Assembly: GCF_011064595.1 (NCBI RefSeq) | Contig: NZ_JAALJI010000003.1 | Coordinates: forward strand, 124,001-188,000 | Source: Paludisphaera soli | GTDB lineage: Bacteria; Planctomycetota; Planctomycetia; Isosphaerales; Isosphaeraceae | Reading direction: 5' to 3' | DNA length: 64,000 bases | In this document: piece by piece, positions 53,457-61,857 of the stretch | Position numbering within the stretch: the stretch's first letter is position 1 | Layout: the number at the start of each line of letters is the position of its first letter | Notes under the pieces: model-generated | Database searches by the model: none | What the model saw: only the letters and a program-made list of their open reading frames with translations | What the model was told of the DNA's origin: nothing | Position numbers and translations under genes: made by a program

Positions 53457-55997
53457 GTGATGATCCAGTCGACCGCGGCCTTCGCCCGAGCGCTCCGAAC
53501 GTCCCTCGCGGGCCTCGTCCTGGGCGGCCTGACGCCGACCGTCGCGACCGCCGGAGCCGGCGGGCCGAACGCCCCCGACCTCGCGGCCAACGCGCCCCTC
53601 CCGGACGAGCCGTTCGCCCCCGAACCCGCCCCGACCGCCGGGCTGGTCGAGATCCAGGTCTCGCCCCCGGCGATCGACCTGACCACCGCCCGCGACCGCC
53701 AGTCGATCGTCGTCCAGGGCTTCTACGCGGACGGCCTGACCCGCGACCTCACGCGCGAGTCCGCGTTCACCGCGGCGAATCCCGACCTGACGGTCCGCGA
53801 CGGGGCGCTTTTCACCCCGAAGGCGGACGGCGAAACCACTTTGACCGTCGCCTTCGGAGGCAAGTCGGCGACGATCCCGGTCAAGGTCGCCCGGTGTGCG
53901 ACCTCCGACCCCCTCAGCTTCCGTCTCGACGTGATGCCCGTCTTCCTCCGAGCCGGCTGCAACACCGGCAGCTGCCACGGGGCGGCCCGGGGCAAGGACG
54001 GCTTCCGCCTCTCGCTCTTCGGCTTCGACGCCGAGGGGGACTACTTCCGCCTCACCCGCGAGATGGTCGGTCGCCGCGTCAACCTGGCCGTCCCGGCCGA
54101 CAGCACGCTCCTGGAGAAGTCCATCGGCGCGGTCCAGCACACCGGCGGCAAGCGGTTCGAGCTGGGCGACGCGCTCTACAACACGGTTCACGAATGGATC
54201 ACGGCCGGCGCCCCCAACGACGACGTCGCCAAGCTGCCGAAGGTCGTCGGCGTCGAACTCTTCCCCAAGGCGGGCGTCCTGGATGGCAAGGGGGCGCGGC
54301 AGCAGATGACCGTCCTCGCCAGGTATTCGGACGGCACCGACCGCGACGTCACCGGCCTGGCCCTGTTCCTCACGAACAACGACTCGTCCGCCGCCGTCTC
54401 GCCGGACGGCCTCGTCACCGCCGGCGAGCGCGGCGAGGCCTTCGTGATGGCCCGCTTCGAGACCTACACCGTCGGGTCGCAGTTCATCGTCCTGCCGAAG
54501 GCGCTCCAGTTCACCTACCCCGACGAGTCGACCGGCAACTACATCGACGAGCTGGTGGCCGACAAGCTCCGCAAGCTCCGCATCGCCCCTTCCGAGATCT
54601 GCGACGACGGCACGTTCGTCCGCCGCGTGTTCCTCGACATCGTCGGCCTCACCCCGACGGTCGAGGAGTTCGACGCCTTCATGTCCTCGGCCGACCCGGA
54701 CAAGCGGGCCAAGCTGGTCGACGAGCTGCTCCAGCGGAAGGAGTTCTCCGAGATCTGGGTCAGCAAATGGGCGGAGCTGCTCCAAATCCGCACCAGCCTC
54801 ACGGTCAGCTACAAGTCGATGTTCTTGTACTACAACTGGCTCGTCGAGCAGCTCTCGAAGGACATGCCGATGGACCAGATGGTCCAGGAGCTGCTCGGGG
54901 CCAACGGCGGCACGTTCAAGAACCCGGCCACCAACTTCTACCAGACCACGACCGAGACGCTGCCGCTCACCGAGAATGTGGCCCAGGTCTTCATGGGCAT
55001 GCGGATCCAGTGCGCCCAGTGCCACAACCACCCGTTCGACCGCTGGACCCAGGACGAGTACTACCAGTTCGCCGCCTTTTTCTCGCAGATCGGCCGCAAG
55101 CAGGGCGAGGACTACCGCGAGCTGATCGTCTTCAACGCCGGCGGCGGCGAGATGAAGCACCCCGTCGACGGCAGGGTCATGGCGCCCAAGTTCCTCGGCG
55201 GCGAGTCCCCCGACGTGGCCGGCAAGGATCGTCGCGTGATCCTGGCGAAGTGGCTCGCCTCCTCCCAGAACCCCTGGTTCGCTCCCTCGTTCGCGAACCG
55301 CGTCTGGGCCCACTTCATGGGCGTCGGCGTGGTCGAGCCGGTGGACGACTTCCGGATCAGCAACCCCGCCTCCAACCCGGAGTTGCTCGAGGCGCTCGGC
55401 AAGCGGTTCACCGAAAGCAACTACAACCTCAAGAGCCTGGTCCGCGACATCTGCACCTCGCGGGCCTACCAGCGGTCGACCCATCGCAACGACAGCAACG
55501 CCGGCGACGACAAGAACTTCTCCCACGCCCTGGTGCGCCGGATCAAGGCCGAGAACCTGCTCGACGCAATCAGCCACGTCACCAACACGAAGGACAAATT
55601 CGGCGGGCTGCCGCTGGGCGCCCGGGCGGTGCAGATCGCCGACGGCAACAGCTCAACCTACTTCCTGACCACCTTCGGCAGGGCGACTCGCGAGACCCCC
55701 TGCTCGTGCGAGGTCAAGATGGAGCCGACGCTCTCGCAGGCGCTCCACCTCCTCAACGGCGACACGGTCAACGCCAAGATCAAGCAGGGGGGCGTGCTCG
55801 ATGAGGTCATGAAGGCCCGGCCGACGGCCGAGGAGCGGCTCACCGACCTGTATCTCCGGTGTCTCTCACGCAAGCCGACCCCGGACGAACTGGCGAAGCT
55901 CACTCCGGTCGTCTCCCAGGCCGCCGACCAGGCCCAGGCGTTGGGCGACGTCTTCTGGGCGTTGCTCAACAGCCGCGAGTTCCTGTTCAACCACTGA
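53457..55997 (+). CDS. PSCyt1/DUF1549/DUF1553 protein with Ig-like domain
   Basis: About 846 aa, exported. After a signal peptide (LRTSLAGLVLGGLTPTVATAG) there is a Big2-like beta domain (VEIQVSPPAIDLTTARDRQS), then the planctomycete cytochrome-like box RAGCNTGSCHGAARGKDG, a CxxxCH-type haem motif. DUF1549 (YIDELVADKLRKLRIAPS, RRVFLDIVGLTPTVEEFDAF) and DUF1553 (the final 250 residues with FANRVWAHFMGVGVVEP and LVRDICTSRAYQRS) follow. CAQCHNHPFDRWTQDEYY is a second CxxCH motif, so one or two haems are likely. The GTG at 53457 has GAGGA at ideal spacing; ATG at 53460 and an overlapping GTG at 53388 are alternatives. The electron-transfer partner is unknown. Confidence 0.88.
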   Translation: MMIQSTAAFARALRTSLAGLVLGGLTPTVATAGAGGPNAPDLAANAPLPDEPFAPEPAPTAGLVEIQVSPPAIDLTTARDRQSIVVQGFYADGLTRDLTRESAFTAANPDLTVRDGALFTPKADGETTLTVAFGGKSATIPVKVARCATSDPLSFRLDVMPVFLRAGCNTGSCHGAARGKDGFRLSLFGFDAEGDYFRLTREMVGRRVNLAVPADSTLLEKSIGAVQHTGGKRFELGDALYNTVHEWITAGAPNDDVAKLPKVVGVELFPKAGVLDGKGARQQMTVLARYSDGTDRDVTGLALFLTNNDSSAAVSPDGLVTAGERGEAFVMARFETYTVGSQFIVLPKALQFTYPDESTGNYIDELVADKLRKLRIAPSEICDDGTFVRRVFLDIVGLTPTVEEFDAFMSSADPDKRAKLVDELLQRKEFSEIWVSKWAELLQIRTSLTVSYKSMFLYYNWLVEQLSKDMPMDQMVQELLGANGGTFKNPATNFYQTTTETLPLTENVAQVFMGMRIQCAQCHNHPFDRWTQDEYYQFAAFFSQIGRKQGEDYRELIVFNAGGGEMKHPVDGRVMAPKFLGGESPDVAGKDRRVILAKWLASSQNPWFAPSFANRVWAHFMGVGVVEPVDDFRISNPASNPELLEALGKRFTESNYNLKSLVRDICTSRAYQRSTHRNDSNAGDDKNFSHALVRRIKAENLLDAISHVTNTKDKFGGLPLGARAVQIADGNSSTYFLTTFGRATRETPCSCEVKMEPTLSQALHLLNGDTVNAKIKQGGVLDEVMKARPTAEERLTDLYLRCLSRKPTPDELAKLTPVVSQAADQAQALGDVFWALLNSREFLFNH

Positions 55998-56062
55998 TCC
56001 GACCCCGATCCCGACGGCCGACCGCCCCCCGCCTTCGTTCGACCTTCGAGAGGCCCGACGCC

Positions 56063-58414
56063 ATGCGATCCCGAACCCAGTCCGCCCCACTGCTCGCGCT
56101 GCTCGCCCTCGGCGCCGCCACCACGGCGGGAGCCGAGGAAGGGGCCGCCAAGATCACCTTCATGGATCAGGTGTCGCCGATCTTCCGGAATCATTGCGGC
56201 TCCTGCCACAACCCGGATAAGGCCAAGGGGGGCCTGAATCTGGAAACGTTCGGCGGCACGATGCAGGGAGGCGGATCTGGCGCGGTGGTCGAGCCCGGCG
56301 ACCCGGATTCGAGCACGCTCCTCGCGGTGATCCTGCACACCGAGGAGCCCAAGATGCCCCCGAATTCGGCGAGGATCCCCGACGCCGAGATCGAGGTGAT
56401 CAAGAAGTGGATCGAGGGGGGCGCGCTCGAGTCCTCGGGGAGCAAGGTCGCGGCCAAGGCCAAGCCCAAGATGGAACTGAAGCTCGACCCGAACGCTCTG
56501 GGCAAGCCTGCCGGCGAGCCGGCGATGCCCGGGAACCTGGCCGTCGAGCCGTTCACTCCCGGGGCCCGTCCCGGCGCGGTCGTCGCCCTGGCGGCGAGCC
56601 CCTGGGCCCCCCTGCTGGCCGTTGGCGGCCATAAGCAGGTTTTGCTCTACCGCACGACCGACCAGCACCTGATGGGGGTCCTCCCCTTCCCGGAGGGGAC
56701 GATCCACGTCCTCAAGTTCAGCCGGGGCGGCGACGTGCTCCTCGTCGGCGGCGGTCGCGGCGGCCAGTCGGGCATCGCGGTCGGCTTCGACGTGAAGACC
56801 GGCGAGCGGGTGTTCGAGGTCGGCCGGGAGTACGACGCGGTCCTGGCGGCCGACGTCAGCCCGGATCAGAGCCAGGTCGCGCTCGGCGGGCCGGGCCGGA
56901 TCGTCCGGGTCTACAGCACGGCCGACGGCAGCCCCCTCTACGAGATCAAGAAGCACACCGAGTGGATCACGGCGATCGAGTTCAGCCCCGACGGCGTCCT
57001 CCTCGCCACCGGTGACCGCAACAACGGCCTCCTCGTGTGGGAGGCCGAGACGGGCCGGGAGTATCTGGAGCTTCGCGGCCACACCGGGTCGATCACCGAC
57101 GTCTCGTGGCGTCTCGACTCCAACGTGCTCGCCTCGTCCAGCGAAGATGGCACGGTCAAGCTCTGGGAGATGAACGAGGGGAAGGCGATCAAGAACATCG
57201 CTGCCCACCCGCCGGGGACCGCCGCCGTCCAGTTTGCGAAGGACGGCCGGCTGGCCACCGCCGGCCGGGATCGGGTCGTCCGGATCTGGGACGCGAACGG
57301 CGGGAAGCAAACGGAGCTTGAGCCGTTCGGCGACCTGGCCCTCGCCGTCGCCCTGACGCACGACGAATCGGCGGTCGCGGGATCCGACTGGTCCGGGGCG
57401 ATCCGGCTCTGGGACGTGAAGGACGGCCGCCGCTTGGCGTCGCTCACCCCGGCCCCCGCGCCGATCGCCGTCCGGATCGACCTGGCCCAGAAGGAGCTGG
57501 CCGCCGTGACCGCCGAGGCCGAAGCGCTGACGAAGGAACTGCCGGCCCTCCAGGCGGCCGTCGTCCCCGTCGTCGAGGCCCAGTCCCAGGCCCAGCAGGC
57601 GTTGACGGCCGCCGAGGCGGCGTCGGCCCAGCAGGCCGCCCTGGTCGTCGAACGGGAAGCGGCCGTGAACGCCAAGGCGGCCGCCGTGGCCGACGCCGCC
57701 GCCACGGCCCAGGCCGCCGAACAACTCGCCGCCCAGGCTCGCGAGGCGCAGGCCGCCGCCGAGAAGGCGGTCGCCGACGCCGACGCCGCCGGGACGGCCG
57801 CCGCCGCGGCCCTCGAAGCCTCGAAGGCCGCCGTGGCGAAGGCCCTGGCCGACAAGGCGGCCCACGACGCGGCCCTGGCCGCCTCCGCCGAAGCCCTCGC
57901 CAACGCCGCCGATCCCGACGCCGCGACCGCGGCCGCCGAGGAACTCGGTCGACAGACCCAGAAGGCCGGCGAGCTTCTCCAGGCCCTCGCCGCCGCCGGG
58001 ACGGGCCGTTCCGCCGCCGCCGCCTCGGTCAAGCAGGCCGCCGCCGCCAAGGCCGCCGCGCCCCAGGCGGTCCCGCCGACCCAGCTCCGCACCCGAGCCG
58101 CCGCCCTCGGGCACGCCGCCGCCGTCGCGGTCGTCCAGGGCCTCGAAGCCCAGAAGGCGGAGGCGGACAAATCGCTGGCCGACGCCCGCGCCGCGGCGCA
58201 GTCGGCCGTGGCCGTCGTCGCCGACCTCAAGGCCAAGCTCGACCAGGCGACGGCCGCCCGCACCGCGGCCGAAAAGATTCTGGCCGACAAGGCCAACCCG
58301 GCCGCCGCCGCGCAGGTGCGGGCGCAGGCCCTCAAGGTCGAGCTGGAGTTGCTCGACAAGGAGAAGGAGCGAGCCGCCCCGGCCAAGGACGGCCTGGCCG
58401 CCGCCGCTCCCTGA
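56063..58414 (+). CDS. c-type cytochrome/WD40 protein with alanine-rich coiled-coil tail
   Basis: 783 aa, exported (signal LLALLALGAATTAGAEEG). Three parts can be seen. Residues about 30-130 are a PSCyt1-type cytochrome (ITFMDQVSPIFRNHCGSCH, a CxxCH haem site). Residues about 160-470 are WD40 repeats (WITAIEFSPDGVLLATGDRN, SITDVSWRLDSNVLASSSED, VVRIWDANGGKQ). Residues about 475-783 are an extremely Ala/Glu/Lys-rich coiled coil (LAAVTAEAEALTKELPALQA, then long AAAxxAAQ runs). The tail is low-complexity and probably rod-like, possibly for oligomerisation or cell-wall spanning. Last gene of the four-gene run; it ends in a good terminator. Confidence 0.85.
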   Translation: MRSRTQSAPLLALLALGAATTAGAEEGAAKITFMDQVSPIFRNHCGSCHNPDKAKGGLNLETFGGTMQGGGSGAVVEPGDPDSSTLLAVILHTEEPKMPPNSARIPDAEIEVIKKWIEGGALESSGSKVAAKAKPKMELKLDPNALGKPAGEPAMPGNLAVEPFTPGARPGAVVALAASPWAPLLAVGGHKQVLLYRTTDQHLMGVLPFPEGTIHVLKFSRGGDVLLVGGGRGGQSGIAVGFDVKTGERVFEVGREYDAVLAADVSPDQSQVALGGPGRIVRVYSTADGSPLYEIKKHTEWITAIEFSPDGVLLATGDRNNGLLVWEAETGREYLELRGHTGSITDVSWRLDSNVLASSSEDGTVKLWEMNEGKAIKNIAAHPPGTAAVQFAKDGRLATAGRDRVVRIWDANGGKQTELEPFGDLALAVALTHDESAVAGSDWSGAIRLWDVKDGRRLASLTPAPAPIAVRIDLAQKELAAVTAEAEALTKELPALQAAVVPVVEAQSQAQQALTAAEAASAQQAALVVEREAAVNAKAAAVADAAATAQAAEQLAAQAREAQAAAEKAVADADAAGTAAAAALEASKAAVAKALADKAAHDAALAASAEALANAADPDAATAAAEELGRQTQKAGELLQALAAAGTGRSAAAASVKQAAAAKAAAPQAVPPTQLRTRAAALGHAAAVAVVQGLEAQKAEADKSLADARAAAQSAVAVVADLKAKLDQATAARTAAEKILADKANPAAAAQVRAQALKVELELLDKEKERAAPAKDGLAAAAP

Positions 58415-58440
58415 TCGACGTCGACGCTCTTGGTGATGCG

Positions 58441-58473
58441 AAAGAGGGCGTCCCCCCTGGGGCCGCCCTCTTT
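58441..58473 (+). terminator. Intrinsic terminator after the DUF1501/PSCyt operon
   Basis: AAAGAGGGCG (58441-58450) pairs with CGCCCTCTTT (58464-58473), 10 bp, 13-nt loop, followed by a T-rich stretch. It lies 26 bp after the operon's last stop codon. Confidence 0.8.
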
Positions 58474-58502
58474 TCGTTTCCAACGTAGGTGGACTCGACG
58501 GA

Positions 58503-59918
58503 TCAGTGCAGACGCGGGTCGGTGGCCGCGATGATCGCGGAGACGGCCTGCTGGTTGAAGCCCTTGTAACCCTCGCGGCGCTGGAGGTTCTCCAGGTGGC
58601 TGCCGATGGTCCCTTCCTTGACGAATTTGTCTCGCTGTTCCTGGGTGATCCAACCTGCGGCCAGCGCCCGATCGGCCCGCCTCGGCGAGACGGACCAGCG
58701 TTCGCCGGCGGTGAACGCCTGGCGCAGGAAAGGGAAATCGGAGAACGGCTTCATCGTCTCGATTCCAGCCTGGGCCTTCAGGCCGTCGCGCAGGGCGTCG
58801 AACTCGAACTGGGCCTCCAGGTGGTGCAGCCCGGCTTCGAGGATCGATTCGCCGTGGAGCGCGACCCACAGGCCGACGGTCCCCGGCCTGGGGAGGTCGG
58901 GGAGCGACCGGCGGGCGAAATCCTGGTTCGCTTCCTCGGGGGCGAGGTCGAGGTCGGCGAAGATCACGATCCCGGTCGTGGGATGCTCCAGGACCTGGGC
59001 GCCCCATCCCGCGTGCTCGCCGGCGTGGAAGCTCTCCCGGAGGAAGAAGCCCAGCTTCGTGAAGATGCGGATGAGGTTCGGGAAGAACTTCCGCGAGCTG
59101 CGGAACGTGTGGTGGTCGTGGTTCGCCCACCCGAGTCCCAGCCGGTCCTGCCGGGCCTTCTGGACCTGGGCGGCGCGGTTGCGCGACTCCCAGTACTGGC
59201 GCTCGACCTCGAAGATCAGGTGGCAGGCCAGGTCGGCCGACCCGGCCGTCTCGATCACCTCGTCCACGAGCGCCTCGGTCGCGGCGAAGCCCTCGGCGTC
59301 GTCTTCGAAGCGACGGCGGCGGGCCAGCCACAGGTCGCGGGCGGCGAGCGCCTCCCGCGCGGCATGGGGCTTCATCAGGCCCTGCTTCGCGGCGGCCGTG
59401 GGATAGTTCTCAAATCCCAGATAGGCCCGACGCTCCACCACGACGAAATCGACCCGCTCTCCGGCGAGTCGGGCCGAACGGAGAGGCCCCATCGGGTAGC
59501 CCTGGAGCTTGAGCCCCAGGCCGTGCGCGCCGGAGAAGGCGGCGACCGATTCGACCTTGATCCCGACCTCCTTCACGACCGCCCCGCTCCCTCCCGCCTT
59601 CGAGGAGACGGCGATTCGGGGGAAAACGCCTCCCGGATGCGCGTAGACCGGGACGCCGACGCCGTGCACGTCGGCCGTCCGCTCGTATCCGAGCGTCACC
59701 AGCCGATTGGCGAACGAGGGGGGAGCGGCGACCAGGAAATGGTCCAGCCAGTTCTCGAAGATCGTGCCCGTTTCGGGGATCAGGCGTTCGGCCAGTTCGT
59801 TCGCGAACGCGTGGCCGTCGAGCGCCTGGCGTGTCAACTCGTTGATCAACGTCTCGGTGTCGGGCCACCGCCGCCACTGGAACGGCGCGGCCTTCTCCGG
59901 CTCGGTCGCGAGCACCAT
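58503..59918 (-). CDS. 471-aa protein, possible VOC-fold (2-oxoadipate dioxygenase/DUF1338-like) enzyme
   Basis: I recognise no family with certainty. Residues 52-120 (FENWLDHFLVAAPPSFANRL, a repeated GVGVPVYAHPGG region) and 264-330 read like two halves of a vicinal-oxygen-chelate metalloenzyme. The second half has NHDHHTFRSS with H269/H270 and R273, then FTKLGFFLRESFHAGEHAGW and VIFADLDLAPEE. The length matches 2-oxoadipate dioxygenase (HglS, about 460 aa), whose His-xxx-Arg element looks similar. The C-terminal GTIGSHLENLQRREGYKGFN is strongly patterned and looks conserved. It lies 22 bp downstream of the class-III aminotransferase gene on the same strand, so the two are co-transcribed; aminoadipate-to-2-hydroxyglutarate catabolism is a possible joint pathway (inference only). 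Confidence 0.6.
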   Translation of the reverse strand: MVLATEPEKAAPFQWRRWPDTETLINELTRQALDGHAFANELAERLIPETGTIFENWLDHFLVAAPPSFANRLVTLGYERTADVHGVGVPVYAHPGGVFPRIAVSSKAGGSGAVVKEVGIKVESVAAFSGAHGLGLKLQGYPMGPLRSARLAGERVDFVVVERRAYLGFENYPTAAAKQGLMKPHAAREALAARDLWLARRRRFEDDAEGFAATEALVDEVIETAGSADLACHLIFEVERQYWESRNRAAQVQKARQDRLGLGWANHDHHTFRSSRKFFPNLIRIFTKLGFFLRESFHAGEHAGWGAQVLEHPTTGIVIFADLDLAPEEANQDFARRSLPDLPRPGTVGLWVALHGESILEAGLHHLEAQFEFDALRDGLKAQAGIETMKPFSDFPFLRQAFTAGERWSVSPRRADRALAAGWITQEQRDKFVKEGTIGSHLENLQRREGYKGFNQQAVSAIIAATDPRLH

Positions 59919-59940
59919 CTCGAAGCTCCTTCCCGGGGCG

Positions 59941-61239
59941 TCAGACGCCCGCCTTGTCGGCCGTCCGGACGTCGACCATGGCGGCGCCCAGCAGCTTCAG
60001 CCCGATTTCAACCTGACGCTCCGTCAGGCACAAGGGGGGACAGAACCGCAGGGTGCTGGGCCCGCAGGGAAGGAGCAGCAGGCCGTGGTGGAACGCGGCG
60101 TCGATGATCCGATCCCGAAGCTCCGGCGCGGGCAGGCCCTCCTCATCCTGGATCTCCATACCGATCATCAGCCCCCGGCCGCGGACCTCGCGGACGTGCG
60201 GGTCGCCGACGGCCAGCTCCTGCAAGCCCGCGACCAGCTGACCGCCCCGGACGACGGCGTTCCGGGCGTACTTGGCCTCGATCAGGTCGATCGAGGCCAG
60301 GGCCGCGGCGCAGGCCACGGGGTTGCCGCCGAAGGTCGAGGCGTGGCTCCCCGGCGGCCAGTCCATCACGTCGGCCCTGGCGACGATCGCGCCCAGCGGC
60401 AGGCCGTTGGCGATCCCCTTGGCCAGGCAGAGGATGTCGGGCTCGACGCCCCATTGCTCGCAGGCGAACATCGTGCCCGTTCGCCCGAAGCCGGCCTGGA
60501 TCTCGTCGACTACCAGCAAGATGCCGTGCTCGTCGCAAATCTTCCGCAGGCCGGGAAGGAAGTCGTCGTCGGGGACGATGTACCCCCCCTCCCCCTGGAT
60601 CGGCTCGACGAAGATCGCGGCGGTCTCCTCGGGCGAGCAGACCGTCTTGAACAAGCGCCTCACGCTCTCTAGGTCGTTGTAGACGGCGTGGTGGATGTCG
60701 GCAACCAGCGGGGCGAACCCTTGGCGATGGAGCGGCTTCGAGGCCGAGAGCGACATCGCCCCGTAAGTCCGGCCGTGGAAGGCCCGCAGGAACGCGATCA
60801 CCCGGGGGCGCCCCGAGTGCTTCCGCGACAGCTTGAGCGCCGCCTCGATCGACTCGGCCCCGCTGTTGGTGTAGAAGACTCGCTTCGGCCCCGTCCCCGG
60901 GGCGATCGCGGCCAGCTTCTCCGCCAGCTTGATCTGAGGGGCGTAGTAGAAGTCCGTGCCCGACATGTGGATCAGCCGCTTGCTCTGGCGGACGATCGCC
61001 TCGACCACCTTGGGGTGGGAATGCCCGACGTTCGTCACCGCGATGCCGGCGGTGAAATCCAGGAATCGGTTCCCGTCCATGTCCTCGATCATCGCCCCCT
61101 TCGCCCGACGCACCACCAGGGGGTACGTGCGGGTGTAGGACGGCGACATCACGCGATCGTCGCGCTCGAGCCAGGCCGCGCTCTTGGGTCCCGGCAGCGG
61201 CCCGAGGATCCGGGGTTCGTCTCGATGCAATGCGACCAT
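59941..61239 (-). CDS. Class-III PLP-dependent aminotransferase
   Basis: 432 aa. It belongs to the acetylornithine/4-aminobutyrate/lysine aminotransferase family, cytosolic. Seen: FLDFTAGIAVTNVGHSHPKV (N-terminal box), FYTNSGAESIEAALKLSRKH, GAMSLSASKPLHRQGFAPLV, VEPIQGEGGYIVPDD, LLVVDEIQAGFGRTGTMFA with the PLP-ring Asp, and CLAKGIANGLPLGAIVA with the PLP-binding Lys at about residue 274. The FTKC-less SHASTFGGNPVACAAALA box is typical. The ATG at 61239 has GGGAG upstream; the longer in-frame N-terminus is not family-like. The first gene of a pair with the 471-aa protein. The exact substrate (acetylornithine, GABA, lysine or aminoadipate) cannot be fixed from sequence. Confidence 0.88.
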   Translation of the reverse strand: MVALHRDEPRILGPLPGPKSAAWLERDDRVMSPSYTRTYPLVVRRAKGAMIEDMDGNRFLDFTAGIAVTNVGHSHPKVVEAIVRQSKRLIHMSGTDFYYAPQIKLAEKLAAIAPGTGPKRVFYTNSGAESIEAALKLSRKHSGRPRVIAFLRAFHGRTYGAMSLSASKPLHRQGFAPLVADIHHAVYNDLESVRRLFKTVCSPEETAAIFVEPIQGEGGYIVPDDDFLPGLRKICDEHGILLVVDEIQAGFGRTGTMFACEQWGVEPDILCLAKGIANGLPLGAIVARADVMDWPPGSHASTFGGNPVACAAALASIDLIEAKYARNAVVRGGQLVAGLQELAVGDPHVREVRGRGLMIGMEIQDEEGLPAPELRDRIIDAAFHHGLLLLPCGPSTLRFCPPLCLTERQVEIGLKLLGAAMVDVRTADKAGV

Positions 61240-61857
61240 CGCCTTCTCCCTTTCTTTGAGCGGATCGTCCAGGATTTTCGAACCCATGACGCGAGATGGA
61301 CATGCGGATTCGACAAATGCGTCTGCGGAAGTCGGCCGGCCTTCGAGGGACGTCCGGACGGACCTTCGCAGCGACCTTTCAACACGCCGACGGAGCGGAC
61401 CGGGCGTCGTCGCCGGCCGGGAGAAGGCTCGCGTGGCATGCAAGTATTATCTCCGAAACGACGCCCATCGTCAAATCGAATTTCATCGATCGAATCGCCG
61501 GAACCCCTTGCCCAGACAGAGGTCAGGCAAATGTAGGTTTAATTCCTTAGTTGATCGAACCGCTTGCGGCCACGCCTGGTTCCGCACCGCCGCGAGCCGC
61601 TCGATCGGCCGCTGGGCCGAGGGGGTTGCGTCAGCGATTCGACCGCCGGATGCATCGCGGGCGTCGCTCCTGGATCATCCGAGCCCGCGTCGCCGCGCGG
61701 GGTCGGCCCCGGCCCGCGATCGCGAGAGACGGCTGATCTCGCAGACCGGGCTCGCACGTCGCGCGCCCCGTCGCGATACTGGGAGGTTCAGGATTTCGGG
61801 GTCGTCGGGCCGAGCGGTTCGAGCCCCGCCCTCGACTCCTCATGCGATCTCGTCTCC
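61240..61857. other. Divergent intergenic region, 618 bp
   Basis: It contains the minus-strand promoter at 61446-61474 and about 200 bp of leader between it and the aminotransferase ATG. The rest (61480-61857) has an AT-richer patch around 61530-61560 and no clear gene or plus-strand promoter for the following oxidoreductase. Confidence 0.5.
61446..61474 (-). promoter_or_regulatory. Sigma70-like promoter for the aminotransferase
   Basis: On the minus strand TTGACG (61474-61469), 17-bp spacer, GATAAT (61451-61446). The leader to the ATG at 61239 is about 200 nt, long enough for post-transcriptional control. Confidence 0.65.
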
